Shown here in pieces: positions 52,986 to 62,945 of a stretch of 64,000 nt of DNA. This DNA comes from CBDHFQ01 sp965262565 (GTDB taxonomy: Bacteria > Bacteroidota > Bacteroidia > J057). Every line of letters begins with the position of its first letter. Position 1 is the stretch's first letter. Under the pieces are notes generated by a model that saw only the letters and a program-made list of their open reading frames with translations, was not told where the DNA came from and made no database searches. The DNA lies in NCBI GenBank assembly GCA_965262565.1, contig CBDHFQ010000029.1:1-64000 (forward strand), in the 5' to 3' direction. A program made the translations under genes and the position numbers.

Positions 52986-55900
52986 TTAGAAATTATCCAG
53001 ATCTATTTGACGCATGACTACAAATATTTTCAAAATCTTCTCTCCCAATTCAAAGGCATCTACGTGAACGATATATACTCCACTGGCAATAGGAACTCCA
53101 TCGTGATTTCGCAGGTCCCAGTCGAGATCTGGTTCATCTGAATCTTTATTAAACTGGCGTACTAATTGTCCGTTGATGGTAAACAGACTAACTCGCGCTT
53201 TCTGTGGAAGATTAGTAATCTTTATTCTGTTATCTAGTTGGCCCGTTTCATAGGCTGAGTAAGCGTAATAGGGATTGGGAACTACTAATACTTTCTCTAG
53301 CGCATCTTTCGCCACATTAGTTTCTCCAAAAGTAGCGGCTAATTCCACTGTATTGAATAGAAAAGTAGGGTAGCCACTTCTACCGGGACGGGAACCCAGA
53401 GGACGGTTGATTCTGATAGATACTCTGGCATCTGTAGGAATATCCTGCGGACGATCAATCGTAAATCCAGAGTTGATGAGCGGAATACCTACATAAGCAA
53501 CATCTTTGTATACATCTGCTAAATTATTTCCACTTGAAGGAAAGAAAATAGCGTCTGATAAATTGTTAATCCCTGCTTCATCTGCATTTCTCAACATAGG
53601 AATAAGGCTTTCAAATTCATCGTATCGAGTGTTAGATACATATACATAATGTCTTCCACCTACTCTCTCTTGATTTTGCCCTAGTTCGCTGGTCGGATTG
53701 AAGAGCATATCGTTCCCATTATTGAGTTGATCCCAATCACTTTCTCCAAAGAAAATATTCAAACGTTCTCCTGTGTTCACATTAATAGCGTATCCCGGAA
53801 ACCAACCTAATCCATGGGAATTAATGGTTCGAGTCCCTTCAGATTGGCCACTTTGATCCACATTATCTCGCCATTTGGCGGATAAAGGCCAGGCACCCGA
53901 ACCCAGGCCTGAGTTTGGGCTGGTTTCCACCACGGCAGCCCTTGACCATTTCGATACATCACTGGTAAATACAATGTCTACATCTGGTAAATCCGAAAGG
54001 CTGATTAAATCTCGAGTACCTATTCCTCTGTTATTCGTATTTAAGCCTACGGGTAGGGCCGGAGCTATATCTCCTCCACCTTCGGGATCGTTATTGAAAC
54101 TTCTGGCAAGTCCGAATGGAGCCCATTGACCATTTACCAGCGTTTCAAACGCATTACTTTTATCAAATAATCCTGCTACCTTAAACTGCTGGTCTGTACG
54201 CTCATCTGAACGAATCCAGTTCCAAACACCTCCACCAGCATTATCATTGTCCTGTAATCCTGACAACCAGGCCTGGGTAGGATCAGAGAATACAATTTCG
54301 CTTCCAATAATACCCCCATTTCCATTTATATCCAGGGTATCTCCTGCTGGTGTAACATCTTCCACCCGAATAGATATCCCCCTTTCAGGAATTACCCTTT
54401 CCGTACCTGTTAAGGGTTCTGGTCTGGAGACCACAGGCTGGGGATCGTTAGGCCTGTTAGAAGAAAAGTCATGCCTTTCAGAAAAAGTAGCATTGAAAAT
54501 GGGATTGTAGGGCCCTTCAAAAGTACTACTCTCTAACAGTATCCACTCCGCAAATATTGAATCGATAATAAAACTGCCCGAAGCTGCATCTTCTGAAATA
54601 GTTTCTGTCTCTATAAATCGTCTTCCCGGTACTTCCAGTCTGTAAAAGCTGGGTTTGAGTTTTTTAGGATCTACTACAGTAATAGCTATAGGAGAAAAAC
54701 CTCCTTCATAAGTGATAGATTCTGAAAAATAAGGAGGTGCTAATATTCTGTTTTCAGTCTCTTCTGCGATTCTTAAAAAGTTTCCTCCATTGCCCACACC
54801 TGCAATTTGAATTACAGGTACTCCATCCCCATAACTAGCTCTGGTAATGGTGCCTCCCTGTTCAAAAGATACTTCATGAGGCATAGCGGCAACCACACGG
54901 TAAAATCTATTTCCTGGGATGAATTCTCTACCATCGGAGGAGGTGTCATTATGTGCGTAAGCTATGACGGCATAATAGTAAGTAGTGTAATTTTTAAGTT
55001 GATTATCAGCCCCTTGGGCAAATAGGTCCGTAGTAACCTGAGCAGAATGAATAAGCCCTTCATCAGCACCTTGAACCATCACTTCGTCTACTACAATAGG
55101 AGTATTAAGCCCTTCTACACTTTGTAAATTTCTGTTAACGATAGTTCCTATTCCATCTTCAATATCAGTTTGGACGACAATCCTGGCTCTATCAGGATCG
55201 TTTAACTCATTAGGACCTACTGTTTGATCTGCTAATTGGTAAACGATATATCCCTGAAACTCAAAAGTAGAATCTGCAACATTATTAGCTTTAAGTACCG
55301 GATCAGCCTGGACATAGCTTTCATTAAAATTGTTTCTCACATTTCTATCTGCTTCATCGTAACCCCAGGATAAGACAAGCTCTCGATTGTATTCTGATAT
55401 TTCCAAATTAGGTGCATCAGGTCCATCCAGGAGATTGAAGTCTGCATCGAAGAGTGCCTGAGCGACATCATCAGCTTGTAGTAACTCACAGACAGATCCA
55501 AATTGGTCGCTAAAAAATCCTCTTGCCCAAACTACACCTGTAATAATTTCATTCACAGCGCCGGGCTGTAAGGTAAATGGGCCAGCACTTATTAGAAATC
55601 TGCGATCTTCATTTTTGGGGTTTCCTGCATTATCTTCTGTCCAACCTGTATTAGCACAAGCGTCTCCTGTGTAGATAAAGTCTGATGGTTCGCCAGGACT
55701 GGAAGATCCAAAACCATTACCTGTACCTCCATTGGTAAAATTGTCAACGAGTAAGGTTCCATCTTTCCATTGTCCTCGTAAATAATTGTAGTAGTGCTGA
55801 GCTACCTCGGGATTTCCTATGAGCGAAAAGTCATTATTATAATAAATAAATTTTGACATAATGATGGTTTCTCCTGGTTCATCTATCAGCCCATCTCTGT

Positions 55901-56984
55901 CGTTATCTCTACCATCATTAGCATCTGCTAAAGGTCCTTGAAAAAAGTCTACCCCACATGCAGGAGGGTTAAGTCCATATCCATTGGCACCATCATCATC
56001 CGCAGTAGCATTATAACCAAATCCCAGTCCACGAATCGTGTCACATCCTACATAGTCATTGAACGCAAATCCTACATCCACATCCGCCCACTGTCCTATA
56101 TAAGTTTCTGTTAATGCCTGACTGGATCTGTTAATGACCGTTTGTTTATAGAAAGTCATATCATTTACTGCATTCGCTGTAGTAAAGGCAAAAGCAAGCA
56201 TATGTATTTCTATACCAATAGGCTCGCCTCCCGTTTCCGTATGTACATCCCCTTTATCATTAATGATCCACCATATGGCCTGATCTCCTTCTATGTCAGG
56301 ATAGTCACCTCCCACTGGATTATATTCAAATGGATTATTATCGATATCTACAAAAGGGGCGGCCATCACCTCAGTTCCATCTGGCCTGACGGCCCTGATG
56401 AAATTTCCCTGTGCATCTGTACTAAATTCTGTGCCAGCCCCTGGCCACGAAAATACATTGGGATAGTTTTCAGGATTATCTATAATGTTATTATCCGCAT
56501 AGTCTGCTCTGAAAGCATCGATTTCAGCCTTATTTATTTTAAACATGCGATTGTAGCGATCGCAGGTTTGTTCGTCGGTAGAAGCTTCACCTTCGGTGAG
56601 CGGTCCTGCCCAAAAGTCCACTCCGGTTTGGCGGTACGTTTGAGCAGCAATTCTTAGCTGACCTGCACGGTCGATACCCCCTATCCACAAAGAACCTGCA
56701 AACATGGAGTGCCTGTTACTGCCTTTAGGAATTTCATAACGCGGATCACCTACCAAATCCCACCACATATCTCCTCCATTGTGAAGTAGCGCTCTTACAT
56801 TATTCACGTCTAGCTGCTGAGAAGCACTGGGAGGAAGGCAGGCTTGAGAAGTCCTAAATCTACTCACCCGCTTTTGTACACGTTTTGGCACTTCAGCCCA
56901 TACAGCTAAACTCAACACTGAAAGTATAAGAAAGATCGAACAGTGTCGAAAAGTATATGTTATTGCTTGCGTCTTGTAATTCAT
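52986..56984 (-). CDS. very large secreted protein with T9SS/FlgD-like C-terminal domain
   Basis: A 1332-residue protein from the ATG at 56984; the frame is open 7 codons upstream but overlaps the preceding gene. An N-terminal hydrophobic segment (HCSIFLILSVLSLAVWAEVP) exports it. The first 600 residues contain a repeated pattern (GDMWWDLVGDPRYEIPKGS, SLWIGGIDRAGQLRIAAQTYRQTGVDFWAGPL), EF-type aspartate loops such as NDGRDNDRDGLIDEPGE, and a FN3-like region (LEISEYNRELVLSWGYDEADRNVRNNF). The end, VVPNPYYAYSAYETGQLDNRIKITNLP...RVSLFTINGQLVR...DGVPIASGVYIVHVDAF, is a FlgD-like/T9SS sorting domain. The function is unknown. It is 1 nt from the TonB receptor and 1 nt from the PorV-like gene. Confidence 0.85.
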   Translation of the reverse strand: MNYKTQAITYTFRHCSIFLILSVLSLAVWAEVPKRVQKRVSRFRTSQACLPPSASQQLDVNNVRALLHNGGDMWWDLVGDPRYEIPKGSNRHSMFAGSLWIGGIDRAGQLRIAAQTYRQTGVDFWAGPLTEGEASTDEQTCDRYNRMFKINKAEIDAFRADYADNNIIDNPENYPNVFSWPGAGTEFSTDAQGNFIRAVRPDGTEVMAAPFVDIDNNPFEYNPVGGDYPDIEGDQAIWWIINDKGDVHTETGGEPIGIEIHMLAFAFTTANAVNDMTFYKQTVINRSSQALTETYIGQWADVDVGFAFNDYVGCDTIRGLGFGYNATADDDGANGYGLNPPACGVDFFQGPLADANDGRDNDRDGLIDEPGETIIMSKFIYYNNDFSLIGNPEVAQHYYNYLRGQWKDGTLLVDNFTNGGTGNGFGSSSPGEPSDFIYTGDACANTGWTEDNAGNPKNEDRRFLISAGPFTLQPGAVNEIITGVVWARGFFSDQFGSVCELLQADDVAQALFDADFNLLDGPDAPNLEISEYNRELVLSWGYDEADRNVRNNFNESYVQADPVLKANNVADSTFEFQGYIVYQLADQTVGPNELNDPDRARIVVQTDIEDGIGTIVNRNLQSVEGLNTPIVVDEVMVQGADEGLIHSAQVTTDLFAQGADNQLKNYTTYYYAVIAYAHNDTSSDGREFIPGNRFYRVVAAMPHEVSFEQGGTITRASYGDGVPVIQIAGVGNGGNFLRIAEETENRILAPPYFSESITYEGGFSPIAITVVDPKKLKPSFYRLEVPGRRFIETETISEDAASGSFIIDSIFAEWILLESSTFEGPYNPIFNATFSERHDFSSNRPNDPQPVVSRPEPLTGTERVIPERGISIRVEDVTPAGDTLDINGNGGIIGSEIVFSDPTQAWLSGLQDNDNAGGGVWNWIRSDERTDQQFKVAGLFDKSNAFETLVNGQWAPFGLARSFNNDPEGGGDIAPALPVGLNTNNRGIGTRDLISLSDLPDVDIVFTSDVSKWSRAAVVETSPNSGLGSGAWPLSAKWRDNVDQSGQSEGTRTINSHGLGWFPGYAINVNTGERLNIFFGESDWDQLNNGNDMLFNPTSELGQNQERVGGRHYVYVSNTRYDEFESLIPMLRNADEAGINNLSDAIFFPSSGNNLADVYKDVAYVGIPLINSGFTIDRPQDIPTDARVSIRINRPLGSRPGRSGYPTFLFNTVELAATFGETNVAKDALEKVLVVPNPYYAYSAYETGQLDNRIKITNLPQKARVSLFTINGQLVRQFNKDSDEPDLDWDLRNHDGVPIASGVYIVHVDAFELGEKILKIFVVMRQIDLDNF

Positions 56985-56985
56985 A

Positions 56986-59900
56986 TTAAAAGCTGAATAA
57001 AACACCTAATCTAATTCTTCTGGGAAGAGAAAAATTATTCGGATCGTTTACCAAGGTTCGATATAGGAGTTGATACGACTCTGGATCAATCTGAGCTTGA
57101 ATTGCCTGCTGTCCGGGATCACTTTCTAAAAATCCGTCATCATCTGGAAGCCCTGTAAACCGATAAACATCTACAACATTTGCATTGTCGAATAGATTTA
57201 GGATCAATGCATAAATATTGAGATCGAATAATTTACCCGTTTCTCCATTGGCAGTTCCTTTCCCTCCGAACTGAAAGCTTTTATCCAATCTCAAATCGGC
57301 TCTAAACTGCCAGGGTTTTAAAAATCCATTCGGAGTTCCCTGTATTTGATTGACAATATTAACACCTGTGGCTATAGCTGGAACAACGACAGAATTTTTG
57401 GAGAAAGGTGTACCTGACCCTAATTGGAAAGTGAAATTGGCTCCCAAATTTTTTAGTGGGTAGATCGTTTTTCCTCCTAGATTAAGCCCCGGCCCTACCG
57501 ACCTGCCTAAGAAACGATAATCTAATACCCCCGAGAATCTATGTCGCTGATCAAATGTCAATGGAAGTGGCACTCGCAAAATCCCTACCCCTTGAAGAAA
57601 ATTAACTACATTTCTGGCAGAAGTGAAGTTAGAGCCGGTTCCATTCGCAAAGGAAAGCGTATATCCCAAACGCATTTGAACATTGGATATTCTTCTCATA
57701 TCATATCCAAAGACAAAGCCTCTTACCGTGCTAAAATCGAGATTATCAAAAGAATCATAAGAGAACGGGAAGGCATTAGCAAATCGGCGAAATCGAATCT
57801 GATCTCTGAATTCTCTATAAAATGCAGAAACATTTACCGCCATCCGAGTTCCAATCTTTTGTTTGAACCCAACCTCATAATCCACTGTTACTTCTGGTTT
57901 AAGATTGGGATTCGTAATCTCTGTAGTCGGTCTGTTTTCCAAAAAAGCATAATCAGATACCTGACCAGCCAATAAGGAAGGCTGAGTTACTCCTCTTTGA
58001 CCTGGACGTTGAGCCAGAATATCATAATGAGCAAAAAATAAGGCATTATCTGAGATTGGAAAAGAAAAAGAAATACGAGGCATAAATACCCATTGAGGTT
58101 TATATTCCTCAAAAGAGTCTATGGTTACATCTGCTTCTTTTACATAAGGTTTAGGACGCCCGCCGGATGCCTGGGCGATGACATTGGAGGACACTGGAGC
58201 ACCATCAGCATCAAACCACTCTTCTCCATCCCTGTAGCCGATAATCTGTGTGGGATTTAGTTCATTATCCACATAGGGGACCCAATCAGATCCTACCCCT
58301 GCAGGGGGGATGAAACCTTGAAAAATCGATTCTCCGAATCCTAACTCTCCTACAGTAAAGGTAGGATATAGAGAAAAATTATCCTTGAGCACCAGTTGGT
58401 CAGCGTCAAATCTGTCTACCCTTAATCCTATGTTAAATATGATGTCCTCAAATTCGAATTTATCCTGAATGAAAAAGGAAATATAGCTTGGAGTGTAGGG
58501 CTTTAGTGGCCTATTGTTCTCATCTGTAAAAAACCGGCTTTCGTCATCAATATCTGATTTATTTCCCAGGAAATCGTAGCCATAATAATTGACTACCCCT
58601 AATCCATTGTTTAGAAGTTCATCAGCATTAAACATATCCAGCGAAAATACTTCTGGTGCTAATGCGTCCACATTGATTAAATCCGTTCCATCTGGATCCA
58701 ATCCAAGGGCTTGCCTAAGATTTCGATCAAAAAAACTTTGATCAGCTCCTACAAATTGGATGGGAGTGATGATTGTGTCCTGAAACTCTCCATTTTGGGA
58801 TACATAAAGAAAGTTATTGGGATCATCCGATAGCGTATTGAGGTGGAAGTTGGTCAACTGACGCATTCTCTCCCACAATCCTCTTGGATTAATAGCATAA
58901 AATCGCTCCACTCTTCTTTCCAACTCGAATCCCATTTTCAGGTTATGACCCTTAATTTCCGCAGTAGCCTGACCTGTTACCCGAAATTGTTCGAAGTCAA
59001 ATTTCTGAAAGCTCCCGAAATCGCTACCCGTCCCACCAAATAAAGAATAGATGGAAGAAGGTTGATCGCCATTTCTCAAGCCATTTCTGAAGGCAAGATC
59101 ATCTAAATTGGTCAAATTAAACACCACCTCATCATCAGAAAATACTCCAGGAAATTGGTTTGGAACTCCGTTATTGGCTACATGGTCAAAAATAACTTCA
59201 TTATATCGGGCTAGGACAGGATTCCTGCTATCAGTCCCATCGAACGATAGGTTGTTGATCCCATTTCCCGTGGTAATCCAATAAGGAGAAGAGGACAATT
59301 CGCTTCGGGGATCGTCTATATACTCATAAGTAGGTATTATATCATAGTCAAAACGACCTATATAGCCATAATCGAATAGGCGATCTTCATGAATTCGATT
59401 TTGAAATCTTCTTTGGTATAGAGAATAATCTCCTTGGATAGAATAGAAAAAGTTTTTGACGGCCCCATTAGGTCTGCCCTGAAAGTTTTGCTGAAATCTG
59501 GCCCAGCCTCGATAAAAGTTGGCCGTAAATAGTCCATTGCCTTCAGAAGCGAACAACATGTTCCTTCTGTTAAATAGGTCTGATCTAATATCCTCATAAC
59601 TTCCGCCGACTTTGAATAGGGTATTATCAGAGATTTGAAAGTCTAGTCTTCCCAACAAGCGAATTCTTCGATCTTCATTCTGAAATTTTGTGCTTTCCTC
59701 TATCAGGTCTTCCTGTGTGATAAAGTTGGCTCTACTAAGGAAAGTAGCTCCATCCTCATTGATTTGAACGGGAGTTTCTTCCAGATCTCGCAGGACATCA
59801 TCGTCGATAGAAAAAATTCCCGTAGAAGCCGGACTTTGATCTTCTTGATAATCAAATTCTCCGGAAAGGAAAAACCCTAATACGGACTCCTTATAAGTAC

Positions 59901-60699
59901 TTTCTCCTACCGTTTTTCTGCGAGTAATGATAGGCCCCGTAAATGTGAGAGCTGCTAAGTTTCGGCCGAAATCATCCAGATATTCACTCGTAACTAATTC
60001 TGCGCTGGAGCTGAAACTGGGGGAAGGTCTTTGAGTGGTAATAGAAATAACCCCTCCGGTAAAGTCGCCAAACTCTGCAGGTGTACCTCCAGTAATTACT
60101 TGTAATTGTTCTATAGATTGTTGAGGAAGTGTGGTGACCCCTCTAATCTTCATTCCATCTACATAATAAATGGTAGCATCAGATCGAGCTCCTCGGATAT
60201 TAATATTTCCTCCTTCATCTGACTGATACACTCCTGGAGTAATCGCAGCTAAAGATTGTACATTTCTGGTTCCAATGTTAGTGATTTCATCGTTAGTTAA
60301 CACTGTAGCTACTTTCGGATCTTTTTCAAAGACGGGATTAGAAAAATCCTCTATGAGAACCGTATCCATGTTGCTGGTAACATCGGTAGCAAAGGTAATA
60401 TCCAGATTTCGGGTTTGCCCTTCAACAACACTAACGTTAGAAATAGACTGGGAAGTGCCTAAATATCTTGCTTCCACTCTATAGCTACCTACAGAAATAG
60501 GTTGAATGCTGTATGCTCCATTATCATCTGTTTGAGTACCATAACGAACGAGATTCCCTTCAAAGACGATCACCGTCGCAAAAGCAATCTCTTGCCCATT
60601 TTCATCGAATACCTTCCCTGCCAACTTTCCATCTTGAGACCAAGTGGTCAATGCTGAAATGACCAGCAGGAAGTAAAGACAACATTTTTTAAGTAACAT
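56986..60699 (-). CDS. large TonB-dependent receptor with carboxypeptidase-like domain
   Basis: A 1237-residue receptor. After a signal peptide (ending LTTWSQ), a CarboxypepD_reg-like domain (about 25-105: KLAGKVFDENGQEIAFATVIVFEGNLVRYGTQTDDNGAYS), a plug (about 115-220: SLAAITPGVYQSDEGGNINIRGARSDATIYYVDGMKIRG, FGDFTGGVISITTQRPS) and a very large beta-barrel follow, ending in RRIRLGVLFSF with the usual terminal Phe. The size exceeds most siderophore receptors (about 700-800) and fits SusC-like or protein/glycan-importing types; the substrate is unknown. It leads an operon with the giant T9SS protein and the PorV-like barrel. No SusD-like gene is present. Confidence 0.94.
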   Translation of the reverse strand: MLLKKCCLYFLLVISALTTWSQDGKLAGKVFDENGQEIAFATVIVFEGNLVRYGTQTDDNGAYSIQPISVGSYRVEARYLGTSQSISNVSVVEGQTRNLDITFATDVTSNMDTVLIEDFSNPVFEKDPKVATVLTNDEITNIGTRNVQSLAAITPGVYQSDEGGNINIRGARSDATIYYVDGMKIRGVTTLPQQSIEQLQVITGGTPAEFGDFTGGVISITTQRPSPSFSSSAELVTSEYLDDFGRNLAALTFTGPIITRRKTVGESTYKESVLGFFLSGEFDYQEDQSPASTGIFSIDDDVLRDLEETPVQINEDGATFLSRANFITQEDLIEESTKFQNEDRRIRLLGRLDFQISDNTLFKVGGSYEDIRSDLFNRRNMLFASEGNGLFTANFYRGWARFQQNFQGRPNGAVKNFFYSIQGDYSLYQRRFQNRIHEDRLFDYGYIGRFDYDIIPTYEYIDDPRSELSSSPYWITTGNGINNLSFDGTDSRNPVLARYNEVIFDHVANNGVPNQFPGVFSDDEVVFNLTNLDDLAFRNGLRNGDQPSSIYSLFGGTGSDFGSFQKFDFEQFRVTGQATAEIKGHNLKMGFELERRVERFYAINPRGLWERMRQLTNFHLNTLSDDPNNFLYVSQNGEFQDTIITPIQFVGADQSFFDRNLRQALGLDPDGTDLINVDALAPEVFSLDMFNADELLNNGLGVVNYYGYDFLGNKSDIDDESRFFTDENNRPLKPYTPSYISFFIQDKFEFEDIIFNIGLRVDRFDADQLVLKDNFSLYPTFTVGELGFGESIFQGFIPPAGVGSDWVPYVDNELNPTQIIGYRDGEEWFDADGAPVSSNVIAQASGGRPKPYVKEADVTIDSFEEYKPQWVFMPRISFSFPISDNALFFAHYDILAQRPGQRGVTQPSLLAGQVSDYAFLENRPTTEITNPNLKPEVTVDYEVGFKQKIGTRMAVNVSAFYREFRDQIRFRRFANAFPFSYDSFDNLDFSTVRGFVFGYDMRRISNVQMRLGYTLSFANGTGSNFTSARNVVNFLQGVGILRVPLPLTFDQRHRFSGVLDYRFLGRSVGPGLNLGGKTIYPLKNLGANFTFQLGSGTPFSKNSVVVPAIATGVNIVNQIQGTPNGFLKPWQFRADLRLDKSFQFGGKGTANGETGKLFDLNIYALILNLFDNANVVDVYRFTGLPDDDGFLESDPGQQAIQAQIDPESYQLLYRTLVNDPNNFSLPRRIRLGVLFSF

Positions 60700-61148
60700 C
60701 TATACTATAGGCTAATGATTTATTCCAGTTTAATCGAGAGTTTCTATTTTTAGAAAAAATAGATAAGTGTGGGTAATTTTCCTAACCTTGGATCTATCAA
60801 AATCAGGTTCATGTCTGAAAGTTAAAGTACTTGAAAATCATTTACCCTACAATTAAACTGAATTTAAAGATAATGTTCACACAGAGAAACTATTTGAATG
60901 TGTTAACGAAAATTTATCCCAAATGGTATCCTTAGAAACAGTATCCTGGAGTAAACACGGATAAAAGGTAAGTTACTACGGTCTGTAGTAAAAATCTTGT
61001 AGTTGATAAAAAAATCGACAAAACATCAACTCATCTGGCTGAAACTAAGTAATTTTGGTATGAAATTTCTATACTTAACAGAACAAAATTATCGCAAACA
61101 TAGAATAAGATAGTAAATTGTGATAGATAAAAGTAAAGAACAAACCTC
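60700..61148. other. 449-bp upstream region shared by the TonB operon and the M48 protease gene
   Basis: No gene is supported here. Two palindromes are visible: TCTATTTTT-aga-AAAAATAGA at 60743-60763, a 9-bp hairpin 44 bp upstream of the receptor start on the minus strand, and TTACTAC-N5-GTAGTAA at 60973-60991, about midway. Both divergent promoters must lie here. No riboswitch-like structure was recognised. Confidence 0.5.
60743..60763 (-). promoter_or_regulatory. AT-rich palindrome in the leader of the TonB operon
   Basis: A perfect 9-bp inverted repeat with a 3-nt spacer, located 44-64 bp before the receptor start codon. It could be a regulator site or a leader hairpin; AT-rich repeats of this size occur by chance at some rate, so confidence is low. 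Confidence 0.35.
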
Positions 61149-61967
61149 ATGAAAAAAATATTAGCAATATGCGCGATCATGTTTGTCATGGCATGTTCAG
61201 AAGTCGCTTTCACAGGGAGGAGTCAGGTGAAATTGATTCCCGATTCTCAAATAAATTCATTGAGTTTTACTCAATATGATCAATTTTTAAGCGAACAAAA
61301 AGTACTGAGAAGTGGGCCGCAGGTGGATATGGTCAAAAGGGTAGGAAATGATATTAAACTGGCTGCAGAGACTTATTACAGAGCAAATGGATTAGAGGAC
61401 CAATTGAAAAACTTTGCCTGGGAGTTTAATGTAGTAGATGATGAAATTATCAATGCCTTCTGTATGCCGGGAGGAAAGGTGGTCATTTATACAGGAATCA
61501 TGAAAGTCGCTCAGGATGAACATGGATTAGCTGTGATAATGGGTCATGAGGTAGCGCATGCATTAGCGCATCACGGAAATGAGCGTATGACACAGGGAAT
61601 GATCTCTCAACTAGGACTTACTACCTTAGATCTGGCACTAGCTGAGAAGCCCGCTGCTACCAAAAGTTTACTACTTACCGCAGCAGGTGCTGCTACTCAA
61701 GTGGGAGTAATGCTGCCTTTCAGCCGTAAGCACGAATCTGAAGCAGATGAGATTGGACTTTATCTGATGGCTATGGCTGGATATGATGTTACTGCTGCTG
61801 CCCCATTTTGGCAAAGAATGCAAGCTAATAGTAGTGGTCAGGCACCCCCAGAATTTTTAAGTACTCACCCAGCGCCTGGAAGAAGAAGTGATAATCTACA
61901 GCAGCTTGTACCCAAAGCAAGAGAATATGCCACTAAATACCCTGTTCCAGGCAGTAGCAAAAGATAA
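61149..61967 (+). CDS. M48-family metalloprotease lipoprotein
   Basis: A 272-residue lipoprotein (signal AICAIMFVMACSEV; the lipidated Cys is at about 17) with an M48 peptidase domain. The zinc motif HEVAH (His133, Glu134, His137) lies in VIMGHEVAHALAHHGNERM, and the third ligand is in SRKHESEADEIGLYLMAMAGYD (the Glu of ESEADEIG). C-terminal FLSTHPAPGRRSDNLQQL is also typical. It resembles the BepA/LoiP group of envelope proteases that handle outer-membrane proteins, but no TPR domain is present. It is monocistronic, divergent from the TonB operon. Confidence 0.93.
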   Translation: MKKILAICAIMFVMACSEVAFTGRSQVKLIPDSQINSLSFTQYDQFLSEQKVLRSGPQVDMVKRVGNDIKLAAETYYRANGLEDQLKNFAWEFNVVDDEIINAFCMPGGKVVIYTGIMKVAQDEHGLAVIMGHEVAHALAHHGNERMTQGMISQLGLTTLDLALAEKPAATKSLLLTAAGAATQVGVMLPFSRKHESEADEIGLYLMAMAGYDVTAAAPFWQRMQANSSGQAPPEFLSTHPAPGRRSDNLQQLVPKAREYATKYPVPGSSKR

Positions 61968-61984
61968 ATTAATAAAAACTACAA

Positions 61985-62023
61985 GACAGTTCCGGGAATC
62001 TTTTTGTATTTCCGGAAGCTGTC
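61985..62023. terminator. bidirectional stem-loop between the M48 and GT2 genes
   Basis: An inverted repeat with one bulge (GACAGTTCCGG / CCGGAAGCTGTC) spans the convergent ends of the M48 gene and the GT2 gene, overlapping the GT2 stop. On the minus strand it continues to a T-rich stretch, so it likely ends the GT2/Wzc transcript, and it may also work for the plus strand. Confidence 0.6.
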
Positions 62024-62945
62024 AGTTATTGTTAGCTGAATGCTGAAAATGCCACCATATAGCACTTCTTATAGCATTTATATGAAGTCTTTTTCCAAAA
62101 ATCATCAAAGAAAGAACTTGTTTGGGAATCGCTATGAGTAGCATGTACACATAAAACAAGATTAACTGCCACTTTTTTACATTTCTTCTCATAAAGAGAA
62201 TGCGATTCCTCAATTGGTAGTGGACATACACAGGACTTTTTAATCCCACAGATGCATGGGTCTTGTGATATACCACTGCAGAAGGTTGGTAATAAATCCT
62301 ATATCCGGCTCTTCGAAAGGTACATGACCAATCCAGTTCCTCATAATACAAAAAATAAACCTCAGGCATTTTGCCTACTTTCCTGAATAATTCCTGACTG
62401 GTCATCATAGCTGTCCCTACAGCATATACAGTATCTGAAGGAGTATCATACTGTCCTTGGTCTTTCTCTTTATCACCTATGGTTTTGTTTCTTCCAGTAA
62501 TGGGGTGGACAGGAGTAAAACCTGCAAATTGAATTAACTCGGGCTGGTCCGCATATTTTATTTTAGGAGAAATGAGTCCGATGTTCTTCTCTTTTTCAAA
62601 AGTATTTCGCAGTTCATTCAGGATGCCAGGAGAAAGAATAGTATCATTGTTAACGAAAAATAAATAAGCTCCTTTAGCCTGTAAAGCTCCCAGATTATTT
62701 CCTCCAGAAAAGCCAAGATTGCGATCACTGCGAACTAATATGACCCAAGGATATAATTCATTGATAGTCTCCGATGGATCGACCTTAGAAGCATTATCAA
62801 CTACAATCGTCTCTACATTAGGATAGTTAAGCTCCCTAACAGAGTCCAGGAATTCACATGTGTCTGATAAGCCATTGTAATTGATAGTAATAATGGATAT
62901 GAGTGGAAACGAAGGACCAATGGATTCAAGATTAGCTCGTTTCAT
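62022..62945 (-). CDS. glycosyltransferase family 2 (rhamnosyltransferase-like)
   Basis: A 307-residue GT-A glycosyltransferase of the WbbL-like branch. The start FPLISIITINYNGLSDTCEFLDSVRELNYPNVETIVVDNASKVDPS, the FVNNDT acceptor-side motif (a DxD-like NND) and YFLYYEELDWSCTFRRAGYRIYYQPSAVVYHKTHAS are characteristic. The C-terminal helix region is hydrophobic, suggesting membrane attachment. Its first 14 nt overlap the end of the Wzc-like gene, so both belong to one polysaccharide operon extending beyond the window. Confidence 0.93.
   Translation of the reverse strand: MKRANLESIGPSFPLISIITINYNGLSDTCEFLDSVRELNYPNVETIVVDNASKVDPSETINELYPWVILVRSDRNLGFSGGNNLGALQAKGAYLFFVNNDTILSPGILNELRNTFEKEKNIGLISPKIKYADQPELIQFAGFTPVHPITGRNKTIGDKEKDQGQYDTPSDTVYAVGTAMMTSQELFRKVGKMPEVYFLYYEELDWSCTFRRAGYRIYYQPSAVVYHKTHASVGLKSPVYVHYQLRNRILFMRRNVKKWQLILFYVYMLLIAIPKQVLSLMIFGKRLHINAIRSAIWWHFQHSANNN

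Noticed and set aside
56142..56657. 171-codon frame on the plus strand
   Set aside because: It lies antisense inside the giant T9SS protein gene, which is clearly coding; composition of the antisense frame looks random.
60973..60991. TTACTAC-N5-GTAGTAA inverted repeat in the TonB/M48 upstream region
   Set aside because: Could be an operator, but only one copy and no partner regulator; kept as a note in the region entry.
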